This document shows positions 10,045 through 22,800 of a DNA stretch of 64,000 nt, in pieces; position 1 is the first letter of the stretch, and the number at the start of each line of letters is the position of its first letter. The DNA comes from Ciona intestinalis (lineage: Eukaryota; Chordata; Ascidiacea; Phlebobranchia; Cionidae): the NCBI RefSeq assembly GCF_000224145.3, contig NC_020167.2, positions 1,416,690-1,480,689 of the forward strand. Direction: 5' to 3'. The translations under genes and the position numbers were made by a program. Below the pieces are notes generated by a model, which saw only the letters and a program-made list of their open reading frames with translations, ran no database searches and was not told where the DNA came from.

Positions 10045-10240
10045 TATAGTAGGGTGGGGAAAGATGGGACACCTTTTTACTCCATTTTCTCGTCGGATTT
10101 GGTAGTAAACATGGAACATTCAAAGAATTATAAAACCGTATCCTCACGACTCCCATAGACCACTGTTATTGTTTAAAACACGATCAGGATATTTGGATAT
10201 TGTGTGCTAAAGGTGTCCCGTCTTCCCCCACCATACTATA
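10045..10240 (+). repeat. MITE, full length
   Basis: Starts TATAGTAGGGTGGGGAAAGA and ends TCTTCCCCCACCATACTATA. It is one of the best preserved copies and lies about 40 bp from the preceding copy. Confidence 0.88.
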
Positions 10241-10513
10241 TATATATTACTTTTTACTAGATACTGTTTCAAAACCCCCCGTAACTAAAACTTGGGCAAA
10301 GCGTTTGCTTTAAATATTGTTAAATGGGTACTTTTATCTCTGTATTAACAATTATTTTTTCAAGCACTGGGTGGCGATGTCGTTTTGTATGGATAGGTTG
10401 GTGCCTGAATAAACTTAACTGAAGAACACATGTTGATTGGTGACATAGCGCACACTGGGGGAAATTCTAGCTTTTAATAGAAATAATAAATAAACGGTTT
10501 TAAATATTACCTT

Positions 10514-10714
10514 ATATAGTAGGGTGGGGGAAGATGGGACACCTTTAATACATAATATCCAAATATAGCCTGATCGTGTTTTAAACAATTAACAACGGTC
10601 TGTGAAAGTCGTGAGGATACGGTTTTATAATTCATTGAATGTTCTTTGTTTACAACCAAATGGAAAGAGAAAACTAAACGAAAAGGTGTCCCATCTTCCC
10701 CATGCTACTGTATA
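10514..10714 (-). repeat. MITE, full length
   Basis: Starts TATAGTAGGGTGGGGGAAGA and ends AAAAGGTGTCCCATCTTCCC followed by CATGCTACTGTATA. It is the last copy before the assembly gap. Confidence 0.88.
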
Positions 10715-10894
10715 ACTAGGGTACTATAGACCGTGATGTAAACTATAGAGACTAGCAAATTCTGACTTTTCTGATTGTGATTCTTGTATGTTATTTACAA
10801 TTTATAACAACAAAATTGCGTCATGTTTTTTATTTATCTCAATTGTTATACTAAGATGCCGCAACAGCGGTAACAGAACGCTGGTGGAATACAA

Positions 10895-10944
10895 NNNNNN
10901 NNNNNNNNNNNNNNNNNNNNNNNNNNNNNNNNNNNNNNNNNNNN
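10895..10944. other. Assembly gap (50 N)
   Basis: Fifty ambiguous bases, most likely a placeholder of unknown true size. Sequence on the two sides differs in character: MITE-rich and AT-rich to the left, CpG-rich and unique to the right. Exons of the PIM-like kinase could be hidden here. Confidence 0.98.
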
Positions 10945-13900
10945 GAGAATCATATCCAGTCTGGTTGGCGGAGGCTACAAGCTACCCGTTCGCCTGATAG
11001 GACCGCATTATCTTGGGTGCCATCAGGTCACATTTTCCAGCTCGTAAAACTACCCGCCATCATGAATATTTCAGTAATTTTTTGCAAGCGCCGCAGCACG
11101 AATTTCAAATCGAAAGTTCCACATTCCGCGTAAGGAATTTGCTTTTACATCATATCTCGTGTTGTTGCATAACTGCACGTCAGCACTATACACGGAACAA
11201 CCCGTATGAGACTCTAAGTGTGGAATTTCCAAAAGGCGCGCAAAGCTACAACGCCGGATTTAAAACCGGTTGTGAGTGTGCTTACGCAAACAAGCACTCG
11301 ACCACGTTGCTCAACGGTAGTTCGCTGTATCCGAATTTATTATTAGTCTACCCCTCTTTATAGCCAAGGAGATTGACGCAGGTACACGAAATGGGTTCGG
11401 GAAGCTATATTAGTACATGGACGTCATTGAAACGTTAATGGGGTTAGTCGTATGCGAAGCAGGTTATTACAAGACCAGCTGTAATTGCAAAATATCCCAT
11501 GCGCCGAATCAGCCAATATGAAAACGTAATGTTAAAAGAAATAAACAGGACTATCACACATGTATAGTGTGTTTCATTACAGTGCAACTGAGTAACGATT
11601 TAGTTACAGCCATATAACTGCAACACCTTTCAGTCTCCATAAACGTTTGAATCTCATCAAGAAATTCGGAAAGTCATCGATTGCCACGGACTTTAGGTCA
11701 ACCAAGCACAGGGATCGATGTTTGCAGGCAGCATATGGCCCACCATTTAATGTGGTTGAAGATCGTTATCGAGCGATCATTGCGAACCTTTTTGTTTTAG
11801 GGGCTTGGACGACGTCGTCCTAAAAGCCTCGTTCTTACGTGTCGCCAAGACTCATTATTTTCACTAAGTACAGATTCGTGAAAGCGCCGATTAAGACTAC
11901 ATATGCGCCGGTTATTCCAGTAACTACAAACACGAAACACGCCGAAGTTAAAATGATTTCATACCGGAAGGATGCGTCGCACTTTATTCAACTTTGAAAA
12001 AGCCAGACAGATCAAAACGCGGATATTATTACCCGGGAATTGCGCTAAGCCAGCAGCCAATCCGGATGCGTTGCGTCCGTTCGCATGGTTATGACGTCAG
12101 CGGCTTACAGCAACGAATGGAAGAGTGGATTATAATTGGTATTATAGGACGAGTGTTAATGTATACGCCCGTACCACGCGACTCGTAGTTTGAGCTAAGC
12201 GTTTTATGGATGGCTTTATCTCATGCTGCAGGTGACACGCCCGCGCGGCAACCAGGGCGGTTTTTAAATTCCATTCCTCAATAAATCGTTTTTCGTGACC
12301 GCTAGGTCGACCGAGTTCGCATATGCGATTTTAGAAGCATCCATCAATTGCACTTTGCCGGCCGATGGCGGGTCCAGTGGACGAGGGGCGAACGTAATGA
12401 CGATCTAAACCGACAAACAAACATTAGGCCGCGTTGGACTTGGTTCAATCGTTTGAAAAACTCGCGGCTTCTTAACTTCTATTGAGCACTTACGCCAACA
12501 ACGAAAAGCAAATGGAAAGTTCTAATTCTAATCGACCATTTCATGCGGTAGCCAAAACAATTGTTTTGACATATTTATCGTTTATTCGATTTGGGGGGAA
12601 CCTGTTCAGTTAGACAGAGTTTCGACAGTTGACAAATATTGCAACTTCGAAGTAGCTTGTAGTCGATACGAGGTAACTGTTTACTTAAATCGATATTAAA
12701 CAAACCGTGGTTTGCAATCCGCTTTAAGCAGCAATATTGGCGATTACCCTAGTTAATGTACGTGGAAAGTGGAGGCGAACAAATAAACGTAAGCTCATTG
12801 ACGCCGTACTAATGTTCTAGTGGCACCGATTGGAGACTGTGGGACCAATGTGTTGATTGACAGACGGTCAAAGTGAGGCCTGGGTTCCTGGTACAGTAAG
12901 CAGCAAACGACTAACCAAGATCTTCGGCTACTACTAGATCGATTATCAAGCAGTCTACATCTGTCTCGCCCCACGTCGTTATTTAATACCAACAACAAAG
13001 AGAGAGAGCAGTTCGGCGTCGCTAACATTCCTGCTCGATTGGGGGAACTCACTTGTTGTGATAATGGCCTATTTTACAGGTGCAACCGCCCGCCTCAAGT
13101 CTTTCCCACCTTTTTTACTGCCATAAACGACTTCCTCGTTGAGCGCCGATGTGCTTTGATGCCTGGGACCCAGTTGTTATTGGCTGACTGTACCGCGAAC
13201 TCGCCCGTGAGTCGACTCCGGTGCGTTTGATGTTCGGGTCGTGCCTCTTTCGTGATTAAAGTCGCTGTATTCGCGTATCGACAATCACGTGACAGATACG
13301 TGACGCGGACCAAATGACGGCGCGACCCTTTGTTTTCAAACAAATGGTAAGAATCGAGTAGCTGCTTGCACAAAGAGCGTGGCGAATCATTGAAGATCTC
13401 CTTAATGACATCAATGCAGACCAGTGAAACGTATATTTACACAACAATACGTTGTTCTTTCCGTTGTCCGCGGTATACCTCGCGTGATGGACGGAACACC
13501 TCGAGGAAGCGTTTAGAATATGAAAACACAAACAATACAAAACGTCGCAAGTCATACGTCATACAACAACAAAGGGAGCTGTTAACACACGATACTAAGC
13601 ACCGATGATTTAAATGTAAACTAGTTTTACACACGCAAGATTTAAAACAAGTGATACAAACATTTACAACCATTACATGGCAGATGATGCGTTTAAGGCT
13701 GTTTATGTTCGCCTGGCTCGACTACTGGAAACCTCTTATGTTGTCCGCGAACCTTTGTCCGTCTGCAATCGATGTTTGCGGTGGTACGGCTATAGCTTGT
13801 TTACTGGGTCATGCTACCGCGAAGGCGACAGCTGTGACGCGAAAAGCAAACATACGCCAACGTAGGGAGCAGGTTTTTAAAGCGAATTTCTAATTTTGTC

Positions 13901-14901
13901 GAAATGATATCTTGGGTGGAACCACATGGGCGGAAACTGCCGTTTTCAAGGTGTGGTATGAGGCAGTGAAAGCGATAACACTCGCGTGTGGCACTACCAG
14001 TCCAGACAAGCCGCACCACAAGAGCTACGAAGCAAACGGCTGCCGGGGCACTGCTCGAACGGCGGTTGCGGAATTCCAAACACGCGCGGTACAGCAAGCG
14101 GGTGACAAAGCGCCGCGACCTCCACACCGAAGGGACGAGTAGCGTATCCAAGCACTACACGCCCGACTAATAGTGGAGTCAGGCTACACCTGCCATTGCC
14201 CCACAGTGGGCGAGGTTCGGGACAATGAATTCACATCCGCCCTCTCTTTCACCTAAGCAACAATTCGAAACACGGGCCGCATTGTGATTAAGGAAGTCCA
14301 ATTGTATCGCAACCCTACGTTACGTGTTATGGATGATTGTACTTTAAACGCGGTGCGTACCTAGACTGGTTGGTGAACAACGGCCACTGATTCACCAGCT
14401 TAACGTTTTAAAGTCATCGTAGACATATTCAACAACGAGAAACAGTTTGCTTAGTGAGGCAACTGGGTTGGTACTCGGCTGTGACGGCACCTGACCTTTG
14501 ACAACCTTTACCGACTTTCTCAGTCTACACGCGTTGGGCGGGTTGTATGAGACTGGAAAGTGTTACAGTAATGTAAAAGCAATATAAGACCGACTTATGA
14601 TTAGAGAAAAGCAAACAACTGGTTAGAACCACGCGCAGGTTGAACCCATTTCTTGCTCTTCTAAAAATAAAAGCGCTGCTTGTGACGTAACTAGGGGAGC
14701 GGCGCTAGAGTTTGTTTTGCAATAATCGCTACCGCCGTCGCTAAAGCAGACGACACCGCGCTGGGTCCGATTGTGGTTGTGACGTAGCAGCACTCGAATC
14801 GAAAACATGTTTACCGAGCTTGCGCCATAACCACATATTAAACGGTTCGCTTAAATAAGAATCACAAATTGCAGAGTATAAAAATAAAACAAACCACAAA
14901 C
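10945..14901. other. CpG-rich stretch without a supported gene
   Basis: It has frequent CG dinucleotides and many short open frames on both strands that overlap one another and show no recognisable domain. If the PIM-like gene continues to the left, this is its intron. I looked for kinase lysine, HRD and DFG motifs on the minus strand and saw none. Confidence 0.5.
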
Positions 14902-16864
14902 CTGCATAGACAGTTCCGCCTCCTCCAACGCCAATGATGCCTCGGATGTCGTAGATCTTCTTGAAAGCTGCCGAAGACCTCTGTTGTCCGTCGGGAATGC
15001 CTCCAGTTGCTCCTTGACTTATTGGAGTAGAAGGAACCGAGGTTTGGGGTTGGGATTGAACTGGCAGTGGCGCAGGGCGAGGGGTGGGCACTGATGGTTG
15101 TTGGGTGTACGTCATTTCCTGTTGGGGGTGATGGTTGGCTACATGAGAAGTCGAAGCAAGATCTTTCCTCTTCTGCTGGCTCCGTGTGTGGTAACGGGCG
15201 CCGCTTTGATGTTGATCGCGTGAGTAACTGGTAGATGGTACATGAAGGTTGTTGTTTTCATCGACTATCTTTTTCCCACCACGTCCTGATACGGTGGAAC
15301 GAAGGAAGTAACCCTTTGAGCCTTGGACCTCGCTCACATTGTAGTAGCTTGGTTTGGTGTTTGCATAGGAAGGAGGTGCAACAAACATTGGTTGCTGAAG
15401 TTGGTAAGTACTCGGTGGGAAGGAAGCAGGGATGGCGAAGTTAACTGGAGATGCGGATGTTGAAGGGGATGGTCGTGATGCTTTCTTTGTTGCGGGAGTC
15501 TTCTTTGATCGGCGTGGTTTGGATGTTTGTTTTTGTGGGGCTACAGCGAATGGATTTTGAAAAACTGTTTCACATAAGCGTTGTTTAGGCAATGTGGGAG
15601 CCGTTTCCATGGATACAAAGACGACGTCGTCATCCTCTTCGTTGTCATTCTTGGAACGTTTGAGGCGGTGCTGGTCGTCCGGCCAATGGTCACGGCGAGC
15701 TAGTTGATCGACGGGGCTAACGCTTCCGTTGCTGGGTCGATCACATAACCTTACACAATCAACGCCCGCTGTTACGTCGCTGGTGCTGCAGAAATGGCAG
15801 GAACCTACTTGGCAGCCATTATGAGAGCAATTTTTTTCATCAGCTCTTCTCTTTCGGGGAGAAACACCAGTAAGGGAAGGCGTCGAAGAGAGAGATGACG
15901 AAGAGTACGATGAAAGCGTTGACGACGTGGACATGTCTGACGCTTTCTTGGCAGCGGAGAAGTAAGCTCCTCTGGGGTGAACGATGCCATAACACTGTCC
16001 TTGTGTGATAGGGTTCAAGCGAGATAAATTGCTTCCGAGACTTCCTCCCGCTGAACCGGCGCTTGGGGAAGGAGGTGCAGACGACAGCGACATCTTACTG
16101 TCTCGTATGACGGTACAGTCAACTGTGGCACCAGTAGCGCTAAATCGATTCTTGCAAACCGATGAAGGATCGGGGTGGTGGCGCTGATGGTAATAGGCCT
16201 GGCGCCGGGCTACGTTCTCGGAAGTTGGTGGTTGAGATGCCAGCAGAGGCATGGTTGGCGCTTGCATCTGTAATCCTCCAGCTTGGCTAGAAGTGACCAC
16301 CTGGTTGAGCGATTTGAGGCATTCGGCGTAGGTCGTCTGATGAAAGGCAGTTTGGCTTCCGATGTTGAATTCGTTCCGTGATGAATCATCGTTCGCAACC
16401 GTAACAAACTTTCCAACGCTCGCACCGCGGAACCCGTCACCGTTGTAGCTGAAGCCGTTTGGATCAGACATGGCAGCAACCTCTAAAGGGACGGGGGCGG
16501 TTCCGGAAGCCGTCGGGGCGAACCAAAGTGATGTGGAGTCGGTTCCGCGGAAGCAGTTAAAGTTAGTGCAAGTTGGATTGGTGATTAGGTTACAAACGTT
16601 ATTGTTTGGTGGTACGAACGGGTTGAATGCGGAATTCAGTTTGTATAAGCCTTCTCCGGTGGACATTCTATTACAATGTCGACGCGAGTTGGTAACGTAG
16701 ATCTTGGTGTGGAAAGAACAACAGTTTGTTCCGCTTTTTGTGAACTAACAACTTTCGTAGTTCACGTCCTGTGCTCAAGGAGATTTTGTCAAGCAAGAAA
16801 CATGGCAACTTAGTAAGCTTATAGTAAGAAGCTTAGAAACAGGCAGCTGAATGATCACTATTTC
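14902..16864 (-). CDS. PIM-like kinase, first coding exon with long novel N-terminal region (partial)
   Basis: One exon with acceptor at 16865-16866, ATG at 16666 and donor GTTTGT at 14901, encoding 588 codons plus one base. The last residues (IYDIRGIIGVGGGGTVYAG) are the glycine-rich loop of a protein kinase and resemble the start of PIM kinases, where the loop is followed by VYAG. Residues 1-570 are unlike any kinase extension I know. They include low-complexity Ser/Thr/Pro stretches, a poly-Ser run near 245-262, basic clusters RKRR (271-274) and KPRRSKK (383-389), an acidic patch with DDDVVFVSM (346-353) like a SUMO-interacting motif, and a cysteine cluster at 280-308 (CX4CX4CX2CX10CX3C). 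PIM kinases usually have only ~35 residues before the domain. The catalytic remainder is not found in the window. A 198-nt 5' untranslated part precedes the ATG in this exon. Nuclear location is inferred from the basic clusters only. Confidence 0.6.
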
Positions 16865-19800
16865 CTGTAAAACAATAAGAAGATTATTAGTAACATAAAC
16901 CCAAGCAGGAACTTATCCCAAATCTGTTCAAACAATCCCTTGCTCTCTCACGTAAGTTAAAATCGTGCTCTTTGTGAACAGCAGCTCCACACTTCCACAG
17001 CACGTCTCACTTCACTAAAAGGACCGCGATATTCGCTACCATCAATCAACAACGCAAGATCACACGAAGTACCAACACATGACACACGGTACACTAGATT
17101 ACATAAACAGCTACAGATTGTGCAAAACAACTGAATCATACGACGGAGGCGGCGACTCGCATTGTTGACACCACATTTGTTTTGCACTGACTCAAACTAT
17201 GACCATCTATCTATCGCTTATTGAATGTCCAAACGGCGAATAAACAGTTTAAATTTCAACAAAGTTAATTATAATATCCACAACTGTACTCTTCGTGTCC
17301 TTTAACTTTAAAACAACTTTAAGTAAGCTAAAATATGAACAGTGGCTAATCAAAGTCATATAGTACATCAGTGAAGTATCTATTAAGTTGTACTAACATT
17401 CCTTAATGCTCACAATTGACATGAACTGTGCCTCTTATACTAACACATTCTGCTGGCATAAAGCTGACAACGGATGGTGACACACTGAGTTTCCTACTCG
17501 GTAAAAAAGGATCTATATCTGGCTTCTTTGTTCTCGACAACACGAGACGAAACGTACAACCTGTCTGAATGAGTGTTCGACCCAGACTGTAGCTCGCCAC
17601 CCGGTCACCGTTTCTAAATCATGCGTCTGCGCGAAGCGAGAGAAAAAAAATCGTCGATTTCCCCAACGCGTTCTAACCGATGGAGCGAAGGGAGAGAATT
17701 AGAAGCGATCTCTCGCAACCGGGCCAGTTGCTCGCTTCTCTGACGGCCTCTCACTAACGACGACAAAGAAACTAGCTGCTGGGAAATCGAACCAGTCTAT
17801 TCACAGCTCCGCGGGAATGTGTGAGGGCAATTAGCGCTCACGACAAAACTTGTTTCATGGTACCGCCCTCGCTTACAGCAGACAGCCCTGCTGATTATAC
17901 CTGGTACCAAAGCGTTTACGACCCGGCCGCGAATTTCTTTGCGCAGCTCGAAACATTTCAACCGCACTAACGGGTGATAAATCGATATTACGACATCCTT
18001 CAACCGCCCGGAGTGAAGACTCACACACACAAGCCAAAACTGGAAACAGTGAAGGCCCCGGGTTTTTCTTAGTTTCAAACACCGATACCGTGGGCAAATA
18101 TTAGTGGAAACCCCGATCGAATTTCCAGTCGATCAACCACCTTCTTCAGTTTCATTCCCCAGCCACCGTGTCGTTCGAACTTCCCTCTCCAGCCTGTTTA
18201 CCCGAAAGCGATGTAGCTAGAAAGGTCGCAAACACGCAACTGGTCGAAAAAGAGCTGGAAACAGCCACGTAGTGGAATGAATGAGAAATCGACGGAAACA
18301 GCCCATAGCCTGAAGTACAGAAGCTGAATAACAAACCAGCGCTGACTTGCCCGACTCGCGTAAACAGTTTAAACTCGCGCTCCTCGCCTGACGTAATGAA
18401 ACTGCTGGCTTATCAATTAAGACGTCGTCCTACCAACATAGCAACCGGCCCTGCCTGTTGGGTCATTCTAAATGTGTTTACCGAGGCTTAGATATAGCCC
18501 TTTAAAACCGCAATTCAAGTTCGCGAAGTCTTTGTGAGAAAGCATAGATAGTTCAATCTTACCAAAGGTTAAACTACAGAGCAGCAAAATCCCCGTGCGT
18601 CAAAACGTCGCAGAATAGCTCATTTCTCCTACTCAACCTGCCGCATTTTTATCAGAACGCGTGATCTGTCCGCGTTTACGTCACATAGGCATATAAACTG
18701 CATCAAACACAGCAAGTTCCCGTTATTTTGGTTTATAGACGTGGACGGCCAAATCACCAAACCCGGTTCCGGGATATTTTTATAACTTGAATCGGCGGAG
18801 TCGGAAAACCAGGTCGAATAATTCGAAACTATTGTTTTCACGCTGCGCTGACAGAATTTTCTCGTCAACAGCTGTGGTTAGTACGACGAAGCAAACATAA
18901 AAATATTGTTTCGACGTGATGTACGTCTGACGAAGCGAACTCAGTTGAATTTGCATCAACAAGATGCGACTCACGTGACAAGAAAACATAAATGTTATCG
19001 AATGCTGTTCGGGGCAAAGTAGCCATGTTTAAATTTTGACTCACAAAAAAAGTTTATCATTTTCGCACTCCGTTTAATGAAGCTATGTTTTTTGGTGGTT
19101 TGGAAACGAAATGCCTCCCGTAGTTTCAGATTGAAGCTTATGTGAAGCTGAACTAAACGAATACCAATCGATAAACAGCGACATGGCAGCGACGCGAGCT
19201 ACGGTGCAATGTGGTTCGATAAAGGGAATGAAAGTACTTGGGGTGATTTTGTTGATGATCGGACGAGGAAACTGGGGAAAAGAGCGAAAACAAACAAATA
19301 TTCACAGACCGGACTTAGAAATAGCAAAAAATCACAGGCGGCAAGCGATTGAGGCAGGAAATATACTGCGACCACGTGGCTGGCGGCAGCTCCATTCATA
19401 AATATGGGCTTCCTGTTTCAAATATAATTTTAAAATCGTGTGCTTTGTCATATTAGCCGGAGAATCAATACATATGAATACCATCCATCTTTATATATTT
19501 GTGACCTCAGCGTGTGGTCGGGCAGTACATGTGACGTATGGTCGTCTGATTAACACACGTAATGATGTTTGTTGTTTTGATCCTGGGTGCGTATTTTAAA
19601 ACGGAAATGCGGCTATCTCTATCTATAAGCATGTCAAACCGAATAAGGTAAATACGTGATTACTGACGTAGAATGCAATAACAACGAACCGAAACTTCTG
19701 AAGAGACCATCGACCCAGGTTACAAAAGCAGACTTCACCAACCGCAAGCTGAAATGTTCTCCTTATCAGATAAAATATGCAGTCCACAGCACTGATAAAT

Positions 19801-22800
19801 GCGGGCTAGTGTAACTGGTACCTAATTTGTAACGAGTCAGTTTGCTGTTGAACTAACCTGGCGGTCGTGGCGGCCAACTGTCATTACGTAACTATCGAAA
19901 ACGGGGCGTATTCAGACAAGCGTGACCCGAACCCCACGATCATGGGTCGGGGTCGATTTCCCCACATCCTCACCCTTATTTGGCCAGAAGACAAACGGGA
20001 AACGACTGCAATGTGTCTTTCCGGACTCCCGGGCCTGTGTGTAAGGGCGGATATTAAGTGAAGACTGTCGCGCTCTGTCTCGGTGTGGGTGGGGAGGGGG
20101 AACGTAGCTCAGTGAGCAGGGAGACACTGTCTTTGCAGCCAGTGCAAACAACAACGAAATGGCAATGTTTGTTCGTTGTTCTGAACACGGTAAAGAATGA
20201 AATCACGCGCGGTCGAGAAAAGTAGCACTTGTTACGTCACGCTGGCACGACAGGAGTTTGTCAACGTGGAATTTGATTGGCTGACACCTCGACAGATTTA
20301 ACAAACGATTTAAGCCGCTGACTGATAAACCTTAACATAGCTAAGCCAATGACTTCGGTTAAATCTATTTCAAACGTCTATTTTAAAACGGGGTCGAAAG
20401 GTCAACACCAGTCAGTAACCTATATGACGTGTAATATGTTTGTTAACCAATAAAGGTTCATGCATTGTTTCAAAGCACGTGCGATAGCCATGCGCTGATG
20501 TGAACCTTGCCAAGAATCGCTCTATAACACAAACAAAAACCGGAAAACAGGTTTAGATTCGTCTACTTGTGTATAAAAACGTGCCCTTCCCGAGCCACGT
20601 CCTCGCCGACAATAACCACTTACCAGCCCCATGTTAAGAGGATTACGGGTTGAACGTTTTAACTGGGAGGCATTACTCAGCCGAATGATTGGATATGATT
20701 GAAAGTGACGTAGCTGGCTGCTTGAGGATGGCAATTAAAAGTGACGTTATATACTAAATGATCGGTTTATAAGACTTAACGAATGATTAAAACAAACCAG
20801 ACTTAAATAAACTGAAAGGGAAATAAATTTGCATACAGTACATACTTAGTGCTGGACTCAAGCTATATCAACATATGAACATTTTCTACAAACCTCCATT
20901 TCCGAGTTTCGTATTCTAGATGGCTTACACGAACAAGCACTGGATTTGCTGATATAACCGATACAGTGGATCAATGCATTAACGCGCTACGTCGGACGTA
21001 TACAGTTAATTGACTTATATCGGCCGGCCGTCGACAAACAACGATTCTGTGTTATGTAAACAGAGCCTGGTAGTGACGCAAGTCTGCGCTAAGCGACTAT
21101 CGCTGATGAGCCTACCTGCACAAAAATCTAACCGACTGCACGCGCCTGCTTTATTTCTTACTGTCCCAGCACTTCATCGTGGGGATGTCGGTAACGCAGT
21201 CTTCGCACGACATTTCACCACTGAGTGCCAACGCTTTTGACTCGTTGCGCAATATCTCTGTTGATTCAGATGAAGCACAAAAGTCACATCGATGAGTCAC
21301 AGCTAAACAGCAGCCGTTTTCCAACCGCATGCCGACAACGATTTTATGCGAGACTGATCAACAAACTTGCAGCTTAACGACTAAACACGAAACGCGTTGC
21401 TTGCTTCAGCAGAACAACGTTACAAAACAACTGCCACTTGAGTTTCGCTATCTGTTCTTTTTATGGCGAAACCTGCCTTACCCTTCAGACAAGTCCCCCG
21501 CATTGCCACAGCGTTACTGCTCGCGTCTGTAACGCGTCCACTCTAATCTCGGTGCTCGGAAATTACACTTCGTTTTCAACCAAGTGCGCACTCGGTGACG
21601 TAACGGTTATTACGATGATGTCAATTCGCGCCGAAATAACATAAACAGTCAATACTGATGAAGACGTATTCGATTCTGTTTTTACCAGTGTATAGGCTAC
21701 AGCCAAGAGCCAATACGTGATAACCAAATTTAGGTGGCATCTATCTTGAAGCTGACATTTGTGACGTATTGTCGTGACGTCATTACACCTAAGTTGTCTC
21801 AGTGTGAATATCGTTTGACAGAAGTCGTCTACACTCTACATTGTCAATTTAACATAAACGTAACAACGGAACAAATCGTCGAATTATAAAAACAAGCGCA
21901 TCACCCAGTTACTACGAACGTACGAAGTATGAACAGCATAGCGTAGATGTAAATGTTTTTATCTTTTGTTACACAAAACCCGTTGGTCGATTAAGTTTAT
22001 CACGGAGTTGTTTTCGGGAACGTTTCGCTTTTAATTGGTTCCCTGTAAACTGCGTCACCCGGCTTGGCATTTCGCTGATTGTCCTTGCGCTATTAGCAAT
22101 TAAGAAACCATTATCGCAGAATGCACGCGAGGTCGACACAAGAGACTTTGTCTACGAAGAAAACATGTTTTTTAAAACGAAGGAGATTACGTGACGTCGG
22201 CAGGGCAGTATGACCAATGTAGCGGAATTGGATCTTGGAACCTAACTGGCATCCATCTGGTGCCGCCCGCGTTGCTTCCCCATAAAACCACGTGACTACC
22301 GGTGAATCGCGATCCTTATCTAAGCAACTTCGAGCTCGTGAGGCAAACTGGAGCAAAAGGAAATTGGTCACCAGGCTGCATTTACAGGCAAGACAACCGG
22401 AATCCACGACTTTATTGTTATAAGCGGTAGCCATATTTTACTAATATACTGGTGCTGTCTCTTAACCAACCTGCAGTGCGGATTAATGTCAAACTGCACT
22501 GTCAGTTTTCTGTCTGAGCGCACTTAATGTTCCGGACAAGCTGTTCGCTCTATTCCGACACAACACACGCCTACAAACAAGCCAATGTACGAACAGCTGC
22601 TTATAGTGAAGATCAGTAAGCCACAAAGAAAGCCCGTTATTGCAATGACAACTTCGCCATTTACAACTGTTGTCAACCATGGCAACGGCAAGTTCTCATA
22701 AAAGTATAAAAGAGGGTCCGTACTTCTCGAAACGCACGGTGCTGTGTATCTACTTTCTGCTGCAGTTGCATTCTGCCGATCACAACACTAATAGCTGTTA

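Noticed and set aside
11013..11363. Plus-strand 116-codon frame next to the gap
   Set aside because: No homology, no convincing splice context.
13801..14151. Minus-strand 116-codon frame
   Set aside because: Overlaps other open frames on both strands in CpG-rich DNA; composition is not protein-like and no domain is seen.
14741..14901. Continuation of the 641-codon frame beyond the glycine loop
   Set aside because: A good exon ends at 14902 with a GT donor; the following residues are intron read-through and do not resemble a kinase.
22111..22434. Minus-strand 107-codon frame
   Set aside because: No recognisable domain, no partner exons by phase; likely chance in GC-richer DNA.
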